64,000 nt of DNA from Bacteroidota bacterium (GCA_023429135.1 JAEYWD010000006.1:73604-137603), one strand, 5' to 3'. Shown: positions 25,397 to 35,951, numbered from the stretch's first letter. Program-made: numbers and translations. Notes: generated from the sequence alone by a model not told the origin.

Positions 25397-27841
25397 ATGA
25401 AAAACTGTCTAAATAAAAACTGCACTTTAACTATTAAAGATCAGGGTAATCTAAAAAATGAAGCAATCATTTACCGTTTTCTTTTAATTATTTTAGTCGG
25501 TATCTTGCTGTTTCCGGCTTTTTCACAGGCACAGGAACAAACTCTTACAGTTGGTACTGCAACCCGGAAAATGATTGTACATGCACCCTCAGGCATCGAA
25601 ACCGACCGTCCTTTAGTAATTTCCATGCACGGAATGAACCAGACGATGTATGACCAAAAGAATCAGACCCAATTTATATCGGTTGCCGATGCCAATAACT
25701 TTCTCCTTGTATTTCCTCAAGCTGTCAACAACCAATGGCAACTGTGGGGAACGCAGGATGTTGATTTCATTCTGGCCATTATTGATGAAATGTATAAAAA
25801 ATATGGCATAGACCGCGACCGTGTTTATCTTTCAGGATTTTCAATGGGGGGTATGATGACTTATTATGCTGCCACCAAAATAGCTGATAAAATAGCCGCA
25901 TACGCTCCTGTAAGTGGTTTTTTGATGGATGGTCCAAACACCAATAGTTCACGACCTGTTCCGATCCTCCATATCCATGGGGCGGACGACAATTATGTAC
26001 CTCACAGCAACGTACAAACTCATTTGAAAGCATGGGCTAAAAGAAACGGCTGCAGTGAAACCGCGCAGGTAACAAGCCCCTACCCTGCCGACAAGCTGAC
26101 ATCAAAATCGGTTATGTATTACTGGTCGCCCGGCAAAGAAGGAGTGGAAGTAATGTTTATCAGCGTGGCCGGTGTTGGTCACTGGTACTCCGACGATCCC
26201 AACGGGACATTCTCAAGCCAGGAAATATGGAACTTCTGCAAAAAATATTCACTTAAAGCCGGTGTACCTGAATTAAAGTATGCCTATGTTGCGGACAATA
26301 CACCGGACAAGGTTCAGATAATTATGACAGAATCGATATTGGATGCGGCTGGCTTCACGGGCTTCAAAGTGAAAGCCGATGGTCAGGAATTAACAATTAA
26401 TAGTGTTGTCAAGGCAGATTCAAACAAACTGGTAATTACCCTGAGCAATAATATAGTGAATAGCAATGCTATTTCATTATCCTACAGCAATGGCAACGTA
26501 CTTTCCGTTTTTAACAAGAAGCTTGCAGACTTCAATGATGCTTTGATTGACAATCTGTTAAAAGGCGCATCGCCAAGACTAACCGATATTTTCACTACCA
26601 ATGGGGGCGATAGTATTGTGATTAAGTTTAACAAGAAAATGCAAATTCCTTCCGATCTATCTGCCCTCACACTTAATGCGGATTACAATGGGCAAATAAG
26701 CATTCCGTTCCTTCCGGGTTCTTTCTTCAAAAAAGATTCTGCCATTTTATCATTCCCTTTGGATAAAAAGGTTTACAGGGATTATAGTCTTCTCCTGAGT
26801 TATTCGGGCAACAACATCCTTTCTGCTGATGGAAGCGTACTAAAAACCATTACCGATTACCTTGTAACCAATAATTCCAATGGCTTACCGGTACATCTCA
26901 ACTCTGGGAAAATTGAACCGGATGGCATAACCCTTTCCCTGCATTTCTCAAAACCAATGGTACTGGAAGGTGGACAGGCAAATTCCTTCATCCTGGAGAT
27001 TAACGGAAAAAGAGCTTCTTTCACAGGGTATACTATTGTAAAAGACACTATTAAGTTTACCTTATCAGCCAGTGTGCATTTTGACGATATAGCAGAAATA
27101 AGCTATAATCCCGGAACCGTTAAGGCTGCAGACAATGGGCCATTGGAAGGAACTACCAAATTATCGGTTGAGAATAAAGTAGTTGAACCGACATGGACGG
27201 GGATCCCCGGTAAAATAGAAGCCGAAAATTACAGCTCGCAATTGGGTATTCAAACCGAAAACACCAGCGATACAGGTGGAGGCTTAAATGTTGGCTGGTT
27301 CAATAACGGAGATTGGCTGGAATATCCCATTGAAAACAACACTGCCAAAACTAATTACCAAATTACTTTCCGCGTTTCCGCACCTTCTGCCGGAGCTGTA
27401 ATAAGCTTTTATATTGATGGAAAAAGTGTCGGCAACATTTCTGTGCCTGCCACAGGTAACTGGCAGATATATAATTCAGTCGATGCTAACATAAGTATCG
27501 GGCCCGGTAAACATTATCTGAAAATAGTAGCCACAACAGCCGGTTTTAACCTGAATTACATGGATTTTCATGAAGTACTGACAGAAATGAGAAAATTAAC
27601 AGAGACTAATCTGAATGTTTTCCCAAACCCGGCATCAACCGAAATATTTATAAATGCTGATGATTTCCGGCACAATCAAGTTGAGATTTTTAACACTGCA
27701 GGTACATTATTAATCAGCAAGGCCACCGCTGGCGAAACCATAGTACGCCTGCCCCTACAACTTGTTAGCGGGATGTATTTGGTTAAAATAACTAATGAAA
27801 AAGAATATAAGGTGAAAAAAATTGAAATTTCAAATAACTAA
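25397..27841 (+). CDS. T9SS-secreted CE1/PHB-depolymerase-like esterase with Ig-like repeats and CBM6
   Basis: The 814 residues begin with a long N-region and signal peptide (to about 47, AFSQAQ). A CE1-type esterase domain follows (about 50-285) with nucleophile Ser149 in GFSMGGM and probable Asp/His in HGADDNYV and GVGHWYSDD. Then come three SwmB/Ig-like beta-sandwiches of ~100 residues (about 288-388, 389-494, 495-595), a CBM6 (about 598-730: KIEAENYSSQLG, WLEYPI, NYMDF) and a T9SS tail from about 737 (NVFPNPASTEI). CE1 enzymes remove feruloyl or acetyl groups. The T9SS tail places it outside the cell, the CBM6 on the polymer, so it would deacylate the substrate before import. Confidence 0.9.
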   Translation: MKNCLNKNCTLTIKDQGNLKNEAIIYRFLLIILVGILLFPAFSQAQEQTLTVGTATRKMIVHAPSGIETDRPLVISMHGMNQTMYDQKNQTQFISVADANNFLLVFPQAVNNQWQLWGTQDVDFILAIIDEMYKKYGIDRDRVYLSGFSMGGMMTYYAATKIADKIAAYAPVSGFLMDGPNTNSSRPVPILHIHGADDNYVPHSNVQTHLKAWAKRNGCSETAQVTSPYPADKLTSKSVMYYWSPGKEGVEVMFISVAGVGHWYSDDPNGTFSSQEIWNFCKKYSLKAGVPELKYAYVADNTPDKVQIIMTESILDAAGFTGFKVKADGQELTINSVVKADSNKLVITLSNNIVNSNAISLSYSNGNVLSVFNKKLADFNDALIDNLLKGASPRLTDIFTTNGGDSIVIKFNKKMQIPSDLSALTLNADYNGQISIPFLPGSFFKKDSAILSFPLDKKVYRDYSLLLSYSGNNILSADGSVLKTITDYLVTNNSNGLPVHLNSGKIEPDGITLSLHFSKPMVLEGGQANSFILEINGKRASFTGYTIVKDTIKFTLSASVHFDDIAEISYNPGTVKAADNGPLEGTTKLSVENKVVEPTWTGIPGKIEAENYSSQLGIQTENTSDTGGGLNVGWFNNGDWLEYPIENNTAKTNYQITFRVSAPSAGAVISFYIDGKSVGNISVPATGNWQIYNSVDANISIGPGKHYLKIVATTAGFNLNYMDFHEVLTEMRKLTETNLNVFPNPASTEIFINADDFRHNQVEIFNTAGTLLISKATAGETIVRLPLQLVSGMYLVKITNEKEYKVKKIEISNN

Positions 27842-27906
27842 GTCTTGAAAATTAATAGAAATAAATAATCAATAACAAGGATATACTCCTATTAACAAAC
27901 TATATT

Positions 27907-29580
27907 ATGAAAATCTTCTCATTCGTAGCTACTTGTTTTCTGTACACATCATCTCTATTAGCTCAGGAAACCTATCCTTCTCCGGTTGGAGCTGGTAACG
28001 AACCTATAGCATCAGGTAAGTTCGAACCGACCTGGCAATCCCTTAGTCAATACCAGGCGCCCGAGTGGTTCCGGAATGCCAAATTTGGCATCTGGGCGCA
28101 TTGGGGACCGCAGTGTCAACCTGAACAGGGCGACTGGTTCGCAAGGTTTATGTACGACGAAGGCAGCTATCAGTACAATTGGTTTGTTGAACATTATGGT
28201 AATCCGTCCAAGGCCGGCTTTAAGGAAGTAATCAACGACTGGAAAGCCGAAAACTGGGATCCTGAAAAACTGGTGGCCCTGTATAAACGTGTGGGAGCAC
28301 AATATTTCTTTGCCATGGCCAACCATCACGACAACCTCGATATGTGGAACAGCAAATACCAGGAATGGAATACATTGCGGGTTGGGCCAAAAAAGGATAT
28401 TATTGCCGGTTGGGCCGAGGCTGCCAAAAAATACAATCTCCCGTTTGGGATAAGTGTGCATGCAAGTCATGCCTGGACCTGGCTCGAAACATCCCAGCGT
28501 TCCGATAAAAACGGTTCTTTTGCAGGTATTCCATACGATGGTAAACTTACAAAAGCCGATGGCAAGGGTACATGGTGGGAAGGACTTGATCCGCAGGAAC
28601 TTTATGCCCAGAACCATTCATTAAGCGAAAACAGCCTTGATATTAATTCTATCTGGAAACCAGCCTGGGACTCAATCAACAAAGTATGGGCAAGTCAGTG
28701 GAACTGGAGCAATAATGCATCTGTTCCTTCTCAGGCTTATTGCGAAAAATTCTATAACCGCACCATCGACCTGATTAACCAGTATAATCCCGATCTGATT
28801 TATTTCGACGATACAGCCCTCCCACTCTATCCGGTAAGCGACGCCGGATTAAAAATAGCTGCGCATTACTACAACCATAACATGGCAACTCACAACGGTA
28901 AGCTGGAGGCCGTATTATTTGGAAAAGTTCTGACAGATGAACAGAAAAAATGCATGGTTTGGGATGTTGAACGCGGAGCGCCTGAGAAAGCGCAGGCTGA
29001 TTCGTGGCAAACCTGCACCTGCATTGGCGACTGGCATTACAATAGGAGTGTTTACGATCAGAACCGTTATAAATCCGTTAAAGACGTGATACACATGCTG
29101 GTGGACATTGTAAGCAAAAACGGGAACCTGCTTCTTAGTATTCCCGTTCGCGGCAATGGTTCTATCGACGATAAAGAAATTGCAATACTTGAAGGTATTG
29201 CCGCCTGGATGGATGTGAACAAAGAGAGTATTTTTGGTACCCGCGTATGGAAAGTGTTTGGCGAAGGGCCGGCCCTTGAAGCTGCTAACCCGGTAAATAA
29301 TCAGGGATTTAACGAGGGAAAAGTTAAACTGTCAGAAAAGGACATTCGTTTCAATCAGAAAGGAAATGTACTTTATGCTACAGTTTTGGGAGTTCCTGCT
29401 GAAAACATCACCATAAAGTCCCTGGCAAAAAAAAGCGGAAATGCAAAAATTAAAAAGATTGAAATACTTGGCAGCAAAGACAAGCTTTCGTGGAAACAAA
29501 CCACTGATTCACTGGAGATTGAGAAGCCAAACACTTTCCCGAATGAGATTGCGATAGTGTTTAAAATTACTTTGGAGTAA
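27907..29580 (+). CDS. GH29 alpha-L-fucosidase
   Basis: The 557 residues have a signal peptide (to about 21, SSLLAQ) and a GH29 barrel: WFRNAKFGIWAHWGPQCQPEQ, KRVGAQYFFAMANHHDN, and nucleophile Asp301 in LIYFDDTALPL. The His pair that binds fucose (HW in the first motif, HHDN in the second) is intact. The C-terminal part is the small beta-sandwich usual for the family. The LISIPVRGNGSID segment (seen as LLLSIPVRGNGSID) is the conserved end of the barrel. It would release terminal alpha-fucose in the periplasm. A second, multi-domain GH29 lies at 52371. Confidence 0.93.
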   Translation: MKIFSFVATCFLYTSSLLAQETYPSPVGAGNEPIASGKFEPTWQSLSQYQAPEWFRNAKFGIWAHWGPQCQPEQGDWFARFMYDEGSYQYNWFVEHYGNPSKAGFKEVINDWKAENWDPEKLVALYKRVGAQYFFAMANHHDNLDMWNSKYQEWNTLRVGPKKDIIAGWAEAAKKYNLPFGISVHASHAWTWLETSQRSDKNGSFAGIPYDGKLTKADGKGTWWEGLDPQELYAQNHSLSENSLDINSIWKPAWDSINKVWASQWNWSNNASVPSQAYCEKFYNRTIDLINQYNPDLIYFDDTALPLYPVSDAGLKIAAHYYNHNMATHNGKLEAVLFGKVLTDEQKKCMVWDVERGAPEKAQADSWQTCTCIGDWHYNRSVYDQNRYKSVKDVIHMLVDIVSKNGNLLLSIPVRGNGSIDDKEIAILEGIAAWMDVNKESIFGTRVWKVFGEGPALEAANPVNNQGFNEGKVKLSEKDIRFNQKGNVLYATVLGVPAENITIKSLAKKSGNAKIKKIEILGSKDKLSWKQTTDSLEIEKPNTFPNEIAIVFKITLE

Positions 29581-29677
29581 ACGCCGTAACAGCTTGTTAA
29601 CGAAAGGAAATAAATATTGAGATTGAGTTGTATGTAGTTAATTAAAAGGGAATTGTTAAAATAATAGATTTAATTTT

Positions 29678-31279
29678 ATGAAGTTTAAAAATATTTTATT
29701 TTCATTAGGATTAATGGTTGGTATAGTGCTTTCCTTAGGTAACGCCTTTAGCCAACGAACTTATAAAAACCCGATCATTACGGGCATGAACCCCGACCCC
29801 AGTATTTGCCGGGTGGGAGATGACTTTTATCTGGTGACTTCAACATTCGAGTTTTATCCCGGTTTGCCCATTTATCACAGCAAGGATTTGGTTCACTGGA
29901 AAATGATAGGTTACGCATTGGATAGGCCAGGCAATTGCCCAATGGGTGGAGCTGGTTCATCGGGTGGTAATTATGCACCTGCGCTTCGTTACCACAATGG
30001 TACGTTCTATATTTCGTGTACCAATTATGGCGGCAAGGGTACCCAAGGTGTTTTTTACGTTACGGCTACAAATCCCGCAGGCCCATGGTCCGACCCGGTT
30101 TGGATCGGCAATTGGTATGTGGACCCGTCCATGATGTTTGCCAACGACAGCATGTACTGGGTAAGCCCCAACAATAAAGGAAGTTTTATGGTTGGAACTT
30201 TCGATCCTGTTCAGAAAAAATTTATTAAACCATTACAAATAGTCGCATCCGGCTTAGGAGGTTCATCGCCCGAAGGGCCGCACATGTATAAAATTGGCGA
30301 ATATTATTACCTGATGTCGGCTGAAGGTGGCACGGGTTACGAACACCGCGAGGTAATCCAGCGCAGCAAATCTCCTTACGGACCTTTTGAACCCAGCCCT
30401 TACAACCCGGTAATTTCGAATATGAACAGACCCGAAAGCCCATTCCATGCTATAGGTCATGCCGATTTATTTCAACTGCAGGATGGCTCTTGGTGGTTGG
30501 TGTGTTTGGGAATGCGTCCAAAAGGCGGACAGTTTCAGCATCTGGGACGCGAAACCTTTTTGGCCCCTGTTCGCTGGACAGAAGACGGCTGGCCCGTTGC
30601 CGGCGATAAAGGAAATATGCTCGAAGAATTTCCTGTCCCAAGCCTTCCCGAACACAAATGGGAAAAAGAACCGATTCGTGACGATTTCAACAATCCAAAG
30701 CTTGGCCTGCAATGGAATTTCCTTCGCAATCCTTACGAAGCCGATTGGTCGTTGACCCAAAAACCAGGTTATTTGAGATTGAAAGGTTCAAAAGTGAGTC
30801 TGAAGGAAAAAGATTCGCCCGCCTTTGTAGGGCACAGGCAACCCCACTTCAACATGATTGCTTCAACTAAATTGAGTTTCACACCTGTTGCAGAAAATGA
30901 AGAAGCAGGTTTGGCGGTTCGTGGCAACGATGCCAACCATTTCAGCATGGTGATTACACAGCGCGAAGGAAAACGCGTAGTGCTCTTCAGAAAATATCTT
31001 CAGGATAAAATTGAAAGCGAAGAATACAAAGAGATACCAAAAGGCAATGTCGTTTTGAAAATTAGTGCAACTGAACTAGAATACAAGTTCTGGGTTCAAC
31101 CCAATGGAAAAAAAGCCATATTGATTGGAACTGCTGCTACAAAAGACATCTCGAACGAAAAGATAGGCGGTTTTATTGGTGCGTTTATTGGCATGTACGC
31201 TTCGGGCAACGGAAGCTCTAATACCAATCCCGCCGATTTCGACTGGTTCGATTACGAGCCGGATGCAACAATGCCCTAA
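29678..31279 (+). CDS. GH43-family beta-xylosidase / alpha-L-arabinofuranosidase-like enzyme
   Basis: The 533 residues have a signal peptide and a five-bladed GH43 propeller (about 25-310) with general base Asp40 (MNPDPSICR), the pKa modulator Asp in WYVDPSMM and general acid Glu199 (SSPEGPHMYK). A C-terminal concanavalin-like beta-sandwich (about 325-530, ending NPADFDWFDYEP) is the arrangement of xylosidase/arabinofuranosidase subfamilies such as GH43_12. Substrate may be terminal xylose or arabinose; subfamily assignment is inference. It is the second of four enzymes with strongly similar start regions in this part of the operon. Confidence 0.92.
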   Translation: MKFKNILFSLGLMVGIVLSLGNAFSQRTYKNPIITGMNPDPSICRVGDDFYLVTSTFEFYPGLPIYHSKDLVHWKMIGYALDRPGNCPMGGAGSSGGNYAPALRYHNGTFYISCTNYGGKGTQGVFYVTATNPAGPWSDPVWIGNWYVDPSMMFANDSMYWVSPNNKGSFMVGTFDPVQKKFIKPLQIVASGLGGSSPEGPHMYKIGEYYYLMSAEGGTGYEHREVIQRSKSPYGPFEPSPYNPVISNMNRPESPFHAIGHADLFQLQDGSWWLVCLGMRPKGGQFQHLGRETFLAPVRWTEDGWPVAGDKGNMLEEFPVPSLPEHKWEKEPIRDDFNNPKLGLQWNFLRNPYEADWSLTQKPGYLRLKGSKVSLKEKDSPAFVGHRQPHFNMIASTKLSFTPVAENEEAGLAVRGNDANHFSMVITQREGKRVVLFRKYLQDKIESEEYKEIPKGNVVLKISATELEYKFWVQPNGKKAILIGTAATKDISNEKIGGFIGAFIGMYASGNGSSNTNPADFDWFDYEPDATMP

Positions 31280-31372
31280 ACCTGGTGTAACAACCTGGTA
31301 CCATTCTAAATAATATTTCAGCGATTATTAAATAATTCGTATTTGTGTAAGTGTTTGTAAAATATTAATAGT

Positions 31373-33322
31373 ATGAAATTTAAAATCATTTCATTAACCA
31401 AACTAATGATTGTTTCTGGAATAATGCTGCTGGATTTTAGTCGGGCAAATAGCCAGGTTGTTTCGGTTTCGTCACCGAACAATAAAATCAATGTTTCGCT
31501 TTACTGCGAACAAAACAAAACCGTTGGCAATTGGTATCTTCGTGTTAATTATACCGGAAATGATAAGGTTTCAGAAGTTATCCCAACAATCAATCTTGGA
31601 CTTTCGCGCAGCGACCAGGATTTTTACGCGAGCCTTGCATTTCTAAAGGCAGGGAAACCCGTTGTTGTTAATGAAAATTATACCGCATTGCACGGGAAGA
31701 AATCTGCTTGCAGCAATATGGCAAATGAAGTGGTCGCTGCCTTTGAAAATCCATCAAAAGCCAAATTAAACCTAATTATCCGCGCTTATAATGATGGCAT
31801 TGCTTTTCGGTACGAATTTCCTGAAAAAGAAGGAACGTTTATAATGAAAGATGAACTTACTGCTTATACAATACCAGACAGTACGAAACGTTGGCTGGAA
31901 AAATTCAATCCGGCCAATGAAGGTTTGTACAGTATGATGAAAGACGGAAATGAACAAAAAGACTGGGGCTATCCGGCCTTGTTCAATACTCCTGATAAAT
32001 CATGTTGGTACTTGATACACGAAGCAGATGTGAACCGCACATATTGTGGTACTAAACTTACCAATTATGGACAGAAAACTTCTTATAAACTCACTTTCCC
32101 CGATCAATGGAATGGCAGGGGAAAAGGGGAAGGAAAGCCAACGATAAACCTGCCCTGGAAATCCCCCTGGCGTGTAGTAATAGTTGGTAGTCTGGCTGAT
32201 ATTGTTGAATCTACTTTGGTCGACGATGTTAGCACACCATCGGTTGTTTCTAAAACCGATTGGATTAAACCCGGCAAAGCTTCGTGGAATTACTGGTCCG
32301 ATAACCACGGCACACGTAGTTATAAAACCGTTTGCACCTTTGCCGACCTAGCTGCTTCAATGGACTGGCCTTACACCCTTTTGGATTGGGAATGGGATGC
32401 AATGTCCGATGGCGGAAATCTTGAAGATGCTGTTAAGTATATTACTTCCAAAGGTATAAAACCATTAATGTGGTATAATTCAGGAGGCGACTTCAATTGG
32501 GTTTCGGCAACACCTAAAGACCGTATGCTGACCCACGAAAACCGTGTAGCGGAATTTACTAAACTGAAAAAACTTGGTGTAGCCGGCGTTAAAATTGATT
32601 TTTTCGAAAGCGAAAAACAAGATATGATAAACTACTATCTTGATATATTGGATGATGCCGCTAAATTTGAAATAATGGTTTATTTTCATGGTTGCATTGT
32701 TCCTCGCGGTTGGGCAAGGACTTATCCTAACCTAATGACATACGAGGGTGTGCGTGGGTCCGAATGGTATAATAATGGTCCTGAATTTACCACGACTGCT
32801 CCGGAACATAATACAATCCTCCCTTTTACACGTAACGTAGTTGGGTCAATGGATTATACACCGGTAACCTTTACCAATTCGCAATATCCACATATTACTT
32901 CTTATGGCCATGAGCTGGCGCTCAGCGTATTATTTGAATCAGGCTTTCAACATCTGGCTGACCGGCCTGAAGGCTATTACGAACTGCCGGATGCTGCCAA
33001 AAATTTCCTGAGAGAGGTTCCAAATGCCTGGGACAATATCAAATTCCTCGATGGCCATCCCGGCCGCGACATAATTATTGCCAGGCAAAAAGGAAACTCC
33101 TGGTATATGGGTGGAATTAGTGCTGAAAATATTGAGAAAACGAAAACTTTGAAATTCGATTTTCTGCCACAAAATGTCAATTTTAAACTCACCCTTATTT
33201 CGGACGGCAATTACGACAAAGCTTTTAAAACGCAATATCTTGTTGTAAACCAATCTAGCTCTGTAGAAGTAAAAATGCTGCGAAGGGGAGGTTTTGTTGC
33301 CTCTTTGGCTCCGCTACAGTGA
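31373..33322 (+). CDS. GH97 glycosidase, retaining alpha-galactosidase type (first copy)
   Basis: The 649 residues have a signal peptide, an N-terminal beta-sandwich (about 28-280; SPNNKINVSLYC), a TIM barrel (about 290-560) and a C-terminal beta domain. Asp409 in GVKIDFFESE is the nucleophile position of retaining GH97 enzymes (alpha-galactosidase-like or beta-L-arabinopyranosidase-like), whereas the SusB-type inverting alpha-glucosidases have Glu residues elsewhere. Other family blocks are PWRVVIVGS, GIKPLMWYNSGGD and HGCIVPRGWARTYPNL. It is paralogous to the GH97 gene at 40885. Confidence 0.93.
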   Translation: MKFKIISLTKLMIVSGIMLLDFSRANSQVVSVSSPNNKINVSLYCEQNKTVGNWYLRVNYTGNDKVSEVIPTINLGLSRSDQDFYASLAFLKAGKPVVVNENYTALHGKKSACSNMANEVVAAFENPSKAKLNLIIRAYNDGIAFRYEFPEKEGTFIMKDELTAYTIPDSTKRWLEKFNPANEGLYSMMKDGNEQKDWGYPALFNTPDKSCWYLIHEADVNRTYCGTKLTNYGQKTSYKLTFPDQWNGRGKGEGKPTINLPWKSPWRVVIVGSLADIVESTLVDDVSTPSVVSKTDWIKPGKASWNYWSDNHGTRSYKTVCTFADLAASMDWPYTLLDWEWDAMSDGGNLEDAVKYITSKGIKPLMWYNSGGDFNWVSATPKDRMLTHENRVAEFTKLKKLGVAGVKIDFFESEKQDMINYYLDILDDAAKFEIMVYFHGCIVPRGWARTYPNLMTYEGVRGSEWYNNGPEFTTTAPEHNTILPFTRNVVGSMDYTPVTFTNSQYPHITSYGHELALSVLFESGFQHLADRPEGYYELPDAAKNFLREVPNAWDNIKFLDGHPGRDIIIARQKGNSWYMGGISAENIEKTKTLKFDFLPQNVNFKLTLISDGNYDKAFKTQYLVVNQSSSVEVKMLRRGGFVASLAPLQ

Positions 33323-33460
33323 TAGAAAAATAAGCAATAAAACGAACGTGAAGATGATTTTACATTACACATGTAACGAGAAAAAAAACAGAATTGCGGG
33401 CCTCATGGTTGCTTTGTTGTTCGTTTTTAGAACAACGTTTAGAAAATAAAATAAAAAAAC

Positions 33461-34996
33461 ATGTTTAGAAAAAAAGTATTGTTAAGTACAGTCGTTGTTA
33501 TGGCTTTTCTGGGAGGTTCAGAATTCGTAGAAGCTCAGACTAATGCAGGTAAACCGACAGTGGTTAACGAAAACCTGGAAGAAAAATTCGCAAAAGTTTC
33601 CCCGAAACTTACCTCCAATAATGCGAATCCATTATTAGATTTTATGTATACGGCCGACCCGACAGCAGTAGAATACAATGGTAGAATTTATGTGTATGCC
33701 ACGAATGATCATCAACAGTATGAGCATGTAGGAAAGGATGGCAAAAATTCATACGAGAAGATACGTTCACTGGTTATGATGTCTTCCGATGATATGGTGA
33801 ACTGGACTTATCATGGTCTTATAAATACTGCCGAGCTGGCACCATGGAGTCAAAATTCCTGGGCGCCTTCCATTACATCCAGACTGGAAGCAGATGGTAA
33901 GACGCACTTTTATTTGTATTATTCCAATAGCGGCATCGGCTCAGCCGTACTTACTTCCACCTCTCCCGTTGGCCCGTGGAGTGATCCATTGGGAAAGAAC
34001 ATAGTCGACCGTTCTGTCCCCGGAGTGGATGTGGAAGCTCCCTTCGATCCCGGAGTTGTGATTGACGATCAAGGTACAGGCTGGCTGGCTTTTGGAGGCG
34101 GAAAGCCTAAAACGAAATATATGCCGGATAATTCCAGAATCGTCAAATTAGGGGCTGATATGATTAGTTTGGCTAGCGATGTTGCCAAGATACCCGCTCC
34201 ATATTTTTTTGAGGCAAGCGACCTCAACTTTATCAATGGGACATGGGTTTATACCTATAATACGAGTTGGGAACAACGTACTGAATGGCCATATACGAAT
34301 ATTGATAAATCAACCCAATGCAGTATGTGTTATATGACAAGCAAAACACCGTTAGATTCAGGTAGTTGGAAGTATCGCGATAATTACTTTAAGAATACTG
34401 GCGACGTTAATGTGGGCCCTTTGACAAACAACCACACTCACTTCTTCAAATTCAAAGAGAAATATTATCTTGCTTACCATTCCATGTATTTACAGGATTA
34501 CTTTGGAACTAAAGGTGGCTTTCGCAATGTGGGTATCGAAGAAATGCAGGTGGATGAAGGGAATGATGTGAATATTCCCATGGTCAAAGCAACTTTTAAA
34601 GGTCCGTCACAACTTAACCCATTAAATCCATTCCTTCTTCAGCAAGCAGAAACTACCGCAGGCACTTCGGGGCAAGTCCAGTTCGAAGCTGTCGGTAATG
34701 TGGGCAATATGGTAGCTAAAGGAAAAGCAGACACACAATGTCTTATGGTGCGAGGAGCCGATTTTACCAAACATATTCCTGTCAAATTCGAAGCCAGAGT
34801 GAAAGGAAAAGGTAAAATTGATGTGTATGTAAATAATCTGAAAGGTACTCCTCTTGTTTCCCTTATATGTGATGGGAAGGAATGGACTACGCTCTCAAAG
34901 AAAATAGGACAGAAAATTGATAAAGGAATAGGAAATATCTATTTTGTATTTAATGGCAAGGACTTTTTGTTTGATGAATGGAAATTTATTTATTAA
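33461..34996 (+). CDS. GH43-family enzyme with C-terminal CBM6-like domain
   Basis: The 511 residues have a signal peptide (to about 25, EFVEAQ), a GH43 propeller (about 50-370) and a CBM6-like sandwich (about 395-511; LLQQAETTAGTSG and LFDEWKF). The general base is Asp66 (YTADPTAVEYNG), the pKa modulator is Asp in EAPFDPGVV and the general acid is Glu251 (FFEASDLNF). The conserved metal-site histidine is in NNHTHFF. This architecture is typical of arabinan or arabinoxylan-acting GH43 members; the subfamily differs from that of the 29678 gene. It would trim arabinose or xylose. Confidence 0.92.
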   Translation: MFRKKVLLSTVVVMAFLGGSEFVEAQTNAGKPTVVNENLEEKFAKVSPKLTSNNANPLLDFMYTADPTAVEYNGRIYVYATNDHQQYEHVGKDGKNSYEKIRSLVMMSSDDMVNWTYHGLINTAELAPWSQNSWAPSITSRLEADGKTHFYLYYSNSGIGSAVLTSTSPVGPWSDPLGKNIVDRSVPGVDVEAPFDPGVVIDDQGTGWLAFGGGKPKTKYMPDNSRIVKLGADMISLASDVAKIPAPYFFEASDLNFINGTWVYTYNTSWEQRTEWPYTNIDKSTQCSMCYMTSKTPLDSGSWKYRDNYFKNTGDVNVGPLTNNHTHFFKFKEKYYLAYHSMYLQDYFGTKGGFRNVGIEEMQVDEGNDVNIPMVKATFKGPSQLNPLNPFLLQQAETTAGTSGQVQFEAVGNVGNMVAKGKADTQCLMVRGADFTKHIPVKFEARVKGKGKIDVYVNNLKGTPLVSLICDGKEWTTLSKKIGQKIDKGIGNIYFVFNGKDFLFDEWKFIY

Positions 34997-35075
34997 ATCG
35001 ATGTCAGTTTTAAGAGATGAACCAGGGTGGCTATTTTGTTGCTCGTTTTTAAATATTAACTAAATCAACATAGAA

Positions 35076-35951
35076 ATGAAACGAATCAGTTCTATCCTAA
35101 TTTATTTGATTTTCACAGGGGTAAGTTCAATTCTCGCACAGGTTACAGTTGAAGATGGCGGAACCGGTGCTTTTAAAGCTATTATGTACACCGACAGTAG
35201 TTTATCTACTCATACCATATTCCGCCCCAACGATTTGAGTGTATTTTCACGAGAGAATAAACTACCTGTAATTGCTTGGGGTAATGGCGCCTGTGCAAAT
35301 TCACCAGCCGGACATGTCAACTTTTTATCGGAAGTGGCTTCTCATGGTTTTTTGGTAATTGCATTAGGTCCCATGCCAAAGGAGGGAGAACAGAGCAAAG
35401 ATAAAACAACTTCAGCGCAACTGATAGATGCAATAAACTGGGCTATAGCGCAGAATAACGACAAAGCAAGCATATTCTATCAAAAAATTGACATTACAAA
35501 AATTGCTGTTAGCGGAATGTCGTGTGGTGGTTTACAGGCTATTGAATCTGCATCTGACGCCAGGGTTACAACAGCCCTAATTTGTAATAGTGGAGTGCTG
35601 GGTAACCCGGTAAATGGTTTCCCGGGAATGCCGCAAATTACAAAGGAAAACTTATCAAAAATCCATACTCCTGTTTTGTATTTACTTGGTGGAGAAAAAG
35701 ATATCGCCTACAATAATGGTATGGACGATTTTAATCGTATAAATCACGTTCCGGTTTTTGTAGCCAATATGGATGTTGGTCACGGAGGAACCTACAGTCA
35801 GCCTCACGGTGGTGAGTTTGCCAAAGTTGCTACTGCATGGTTTATGTGGCATTTAAAAAGCGACAAAGAAGCTGGAAAGCAATTTATGGGTAATCCGTGT
35901 GGCTTGTCACAAAATCCTCTTTGGAAAACAGATAAAAAAATGATTCAATAA
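35076..35951 (+). CDS. Secreted alpha/beta-hydrolase (esterase-like)
   Basis: The 291 residues have a signal peptide (SSILAQ) and an alpha/beta-hydrolase fold with nucleophile Ser149 in GMSCGG (the usual G-x-S-x-G), an oxyanion-side GNGAC motif, and likely Asp and His in LGGEKDIAYNN and DVGHGG. It resembles dienelactone-hydrolase or chlorophyllase-type esterases; no carbohydrate-esterase family is certain. The context of six acylester-hydrolase-like genes suggests it removes an acyl group from the glycan. Confidence 0.85.
   Translation: MKRISSILIYLIFTGVSSILAQVTVEDGGTGAFKAIMYTDSSLSTHTIFRPNDLSVFSRENKLPVIAWGNGACANSPAGHVNFLSEVASHGFLVIALGPMPKEGEQSKDKTTSAQLIDAINWAIAQNNDKASIFYQKIDITKIAVSGMSCGGLQAIESASDARVTTALICNSGVLGNPVNGFPGMPQITKENLSKIHTPVLYLLGGEKDIAYNNGMDDFNRINHVPVFVANMDVGHGGTYSQPHGGEFAKVATAWFMWHLKSDKEAGKQFMGNPCGLSQNPLWKTDKKMIQ

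Noticed and set aside
29617..29624. TTGAGATT, a possible operator core inside the enzyme operon (also TGAGATTG near 40805)
   Set aside because: Only the 8-base core matches, and no TAnnTTTG box stands at the conserved spacing; consistent with chance in AT-rich DNA.
33354..33449. 31-codon ORF between the GH97 and GH43 genes
   Set aside because: Low-complexity, no ribosome-binding context distinct from background and no match to the other small ORF; the GTTGTTC/GAACAAC stem near its end is too short to be a terminator.
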